Shown piece by piece: positions 6,591 to 8,264 of a stretch of DNA of 8,264 nucleotides (positions within the stretch are counted from its first letter, which is position 1; the number at the start of each line of letters is the position of its first letter). The translations under genes and the position numbers were made by a program. The stretch is from Puniceicoccales bacterium (GTDB lineage: Bacteria; Verrucomicrobiota; Verrucomicrobiia; Opitutales; JAIRKQ01), in assembly GCA_031270385.1 (NCBI GenBank), contig JAISXS010000062.1, forward strand, positions 1 to 8,264, read 5' to 3'. The notes under the pieces are model-generated. The model worked only from the letters and a program-made list of their open reading frames with translations, ran no database searches and was not told the origin of the DNA.

Positions 6591-6691
6591 GTCACCTTCC
6601 CCGGAAAGGACATATTGTTTTTTCATAAAGACCGGAATTTCCCCGTCAGATATCGTTGGACAAAATGCTTTTTTCGGGTAAGATGACTATA
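6587..6691 (-). repeat. Palindromic repeat unit 10 (MITE-like), reversed
   Basis: It runs from the TATA shared with unit 9 to TATA at 6688-6691. ATATCGTTGGACAAAATGC near 6650-6668 sets reversed orientation. Read on the minus strand, its interior has TTTATGAAAAAACAATATG, as in unit 1, so it belongs to that subtype. Confidence 0.85.
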
Positions 6692-6726
6692 GTTCTAATT
6701 TTTTTTGTATAAAAAAATAAAAAAAA

Positions 6727-6756
6727 TTGACATCATGGCCAATTTGAGTGTATTGT
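6727..6756 (+). promoter_or_regulatory. Sigma-70-type promoter of the kinase gene
   Basis: A perfect TTGACA (6727-6732) is followed after 18 bases by TATTGT (6751-6756, four of six to consensus). An A/T-run region immediately upstream could be an UP element. It lies just after the last repeat unit and 22 bases before the kinase start codon. It is the best promoter visible in the window and suggests the kinase has its own transcript. Confidence 0.6.
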
Positions 6757-6767
6757 CTTCAATTACA

Positions 6768-6773
6768 AAGGAG
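6768..6773 (+). promoter_or_regulatory. Strong Shine-Dalgarno of the kinase gene
   Basis: AAGGAG ends five bases before ATG 6779. This fixes the start and shows that the eukaryotic-like gene is expressed as a bacterial one. None of the other starts in this window has so good a site. Confidence 0.8.
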
Positions 6774-6778
6774 AAAAT

Positions 6779-8264
6779 ATGACCACTCAAATCAGCAGTC
6801 TAATAAATTCTGCAAAATTAAATAAGAAAAGCTTGATAAATAAAAAAGAGAACAAGCCTCCGCAAATCCAAAATGCGTCAAAAAATTCAAGGTTTGCCCT
6901 GAATTCGGTGAGGAATAATCTCAATAACAAAAAAAAGATTCTACCCAAATTCGAAATTTTGAAAGTTGTCGGCGGTCATATGTCAACTTCCAGTAGTGCC
7001 GTAAGTCCATCGATCGTGGACAAGCCCGGAGAATCCGAATTTCCATGGAAAAAATGTGCATACGAACGGGTGTATGGGCCAAGTGTCCGTGAAATTGAGG
7101 CCAAAGGAACGAAGGGAAAAGAAATCGGACGCGGAGCATACGGAGTAGTCTCAGCAGTAACTTTTCCGATGAACGACGGTTCGAAATACAATTGTGTAAA
7201 AAAGGTGATGGGGCATCCATGGTGTAAATGTTCAGAGTGTGCATGGCGTGATGGTGCTGCTAAACACGAGATTCATGTGACCCAACACCTGGAAAATGGC
7301 ATTCAGAAACAACTCATGGACGGCATGGCGGGCAAAGAGCCAGAACATTTATTGATAATGGGCTCGGAACTTATCCCAAGATGTATTGGCAAAACTGGTG
7401 ACGTGAATCTTTTTATAGAAAGAGCCCCTGGAAAGTCTCTACACGACGTGATCACAACCGGTGGTCTAGGGAAAAACGGCGGTATCGCCGTCGCCGGAGC
7501 TGGAGCTGGCACGGAGATAGAGGGTGGAAATATCGAGCAAGTATTAGCTGCAGCCCAGATATCAGCTGCCCTCGCCGTTTCACACAAACATGGCGTTATC
7601 CACCGAGATTTGAAGGCGGAAAACGTGGTGTATGGTCAGCGAGCAATGTTGATAGACTTCGGACTTGGACACATAATTGGCAGTAAGTGCTATGACTTTC
7701 CAGAGTTGGCCCAATATTGTGCCTCCATTGAAGAGTATTTGTTTCATAGTGCTGTATTCCGTCCCAATGTTTCCCAGAAATGCAGTCGAAACGGACTTCT
7801 GGAATATTGTAGTGACATAATGCATCCTGCGACAGACGTATACGGGTTTGGCATGAATTTGATAGTACTTTTTTTTGGGAAAGAAGGAATGGCCGTACAC
7901 TACTCCTACTTTTGTCGTAAGATCCGCGTGTCCTGCACTGCGGCGGCGGACGAACGGTTCGATCACGCTCGTGAAAACATTACAAGGAGGTATGTCTTTT
8001 TGGAATCGCTGGCTGATATTTTGATAAGATTAAATAAGCTTCCTCAGGATTCGTCGAATTCCACGAAGAAGTATAAGTACACAGACAAACAGGTACGGTT
8101 CATATATTCCCTTATTTTGCGGTGCATGAACGCAAATCCAACGATAAGGCCGACCGCCGCGCAAGTTACCTATATATTGGAAGCGTTTGCCGCCGGAGCA
8201 GATGACTTTGACGTGATTTTGGGAGATGCCATCAATGCCCGCCAAACACCGCGGGGTTATTTCT
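6779..8264 (+). CDS. Eukaryotic-type Ser/Thr protein kinase (3' partial)
   Basis: The frame stays open for 495 codons to the window edge. Residues 1-75 are rich in Lys, Asn and Ser and look unstructured. The kinase domain follows: glycine loop GRGAYGVV (117-124), probable ATP-binding Lys141, candidate helix-C Glu164, catalytic HRDLKAEN (275-282), DFG (293-295), Asp353 in TDVYGFG (helix F) and Arg457 near the end. All residues needed for activity appear present. There are two unusual insertions: a Cys cluster (149, 151, 154) just after the ATP lysine, and a Gly/Ala-rich segment at 228-250 between hinge and catalytic loop. No membrane segment or PASTA repeat is seen in the visible part. The role may be signalling, or an effector delivered to a host; the latter is inference only from the basic N-terminal tail and the eukaryotic-type motifs. 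Own promoter and ribosome binding site precede it. Confidence 0.88.
   Translation, partial: MTTQISSLINSAKLNKKSLINKKENKPPQIQNASKNSRFALNSVRNNLNNKKKILPKFEILKVVGGHMSTSSSAVSPSIVDKPGESEFPWKKCAYERVYGPSVREIEAKGTKGKEIGRGAYGVVSAVTFPMNDGSKYNCVKKVMGHPWCKCSECAWRDGAAKHEIHVTQHLENGIQKQLMDGMAGKEPEHLLIMGSELIPRCIGKTGDVNLFIERAPGKSLHDVITTGGLGKNGGIAVAGAGAGTEIEGGNIEQVLAAAQISAALAVSHKHGVIHRDLKAENVVYGQRAMLIDFGLGHIIGSKCYDFPELAQYCASIEEYLFHSAVFRPNVSQKCSRNGLLEYCSDIMHPATDVYGFGMNLIVLFFGKEGMAVHYSYFCRKIRVSCTAAADERFDHARENITRRYVFLESLADILIRLNKLPQDSSNSTKKYKYTDKQVRFIYSLILRCMNANPTIRPTAAQVTYILEAFAAGADDFDVILGDAINARQTPRGYF

Larger units (their letters stand above)
6356..6726. other. Repeat-rich gap upstream of the kinase promoter
   Basis: This gap contains three repeat units (6371-6475, 6487-6590, 6587-6691), then an AT-only stretch of T and A runs at about 6698-6726 abutting the -35 box. 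The AT stretch could act as an UP element. No gene is seen on either strand. Confidence 0.7.

Noticed and set aside
6587..6726. Simple Rho-independent terminator before the kinase promoter
   Set aside because: The hairpin is a full repeat unit with long imperfect arms, and the following T run is set apart by an ATAGTTCTAA stretch. It fits the repeat family better than a canonical terminator.

Overview
The window carries five protein genes, all on the + strand. Three gene-poor gaps between them are packed with copies of one short palindromic repeat family. The genes have ordinary bacterial architecture: a four-base gap between two of them, and an AAGGAG ribosome binding site on the last. The composition is moderately AT-rich. 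The source is clearly bacterial. A prepilin peptidase with a compressed cysteine pattern, a glycosyltransferase 9 fused to a methyltransferase, and a eukaryotic-type kinase would fit a Verrucomicrobiota/PVC-like, perhaps host-associated, Gram-negative bacterium. That placement is a weak inference from memory of family patterns.

Layout. Positions 1-1265 hold the C-terminal part of a RecB/AddB-like PD-(D/E)XK nuclease, cut by the window edge. Positions 1266-1523 hold two tandem repeat copies, the second running into the start of the next gene. Positions 1515-3218 encode a fusion of a GT9 (heptosyltransferase-like) glycosyltransferase and a class I SAM methyltransferase. Positions 3219-3888 are a 670-base gap with at least five repeat units and a hairpin directly before the next start codon. 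Positions 3889-5529 encode a SulP anion permease with a STAS domain. Four bases later, 5534-6355 encodes a prepilin peptidase (A24 family). Positions 6356-6778 hold three more repeat units, then an AT-rich promoter. Positions 6779-8264 encode a Ser/Thr protein kinase of eukaryotic type that runs off the window.

Working together. Only the SulP and prepilin peptidase genes look like an operon. The others are separated by repeat clusters, and no common pathway is visible. DNA repair, cell-envelope glycan synthesis, anion uptake, type IV pilus/type II secretion maturation and kinase signalling are all represented once.

Most unusual signal. Nine near-full-length copies (104-106 bp) and one 64-bp copy of a repeat have 23-25 bp inverted arms and TATA-like ends. 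They lie in both orientations and are often fused end to end through a shared TA or TATA. They look like non-autonomous (MITE-type) elements inserting at TA. Their right ends often carry an outward-reading ATG, and one copy appears to supply the start codon of the GT9-methyltransferase gene.
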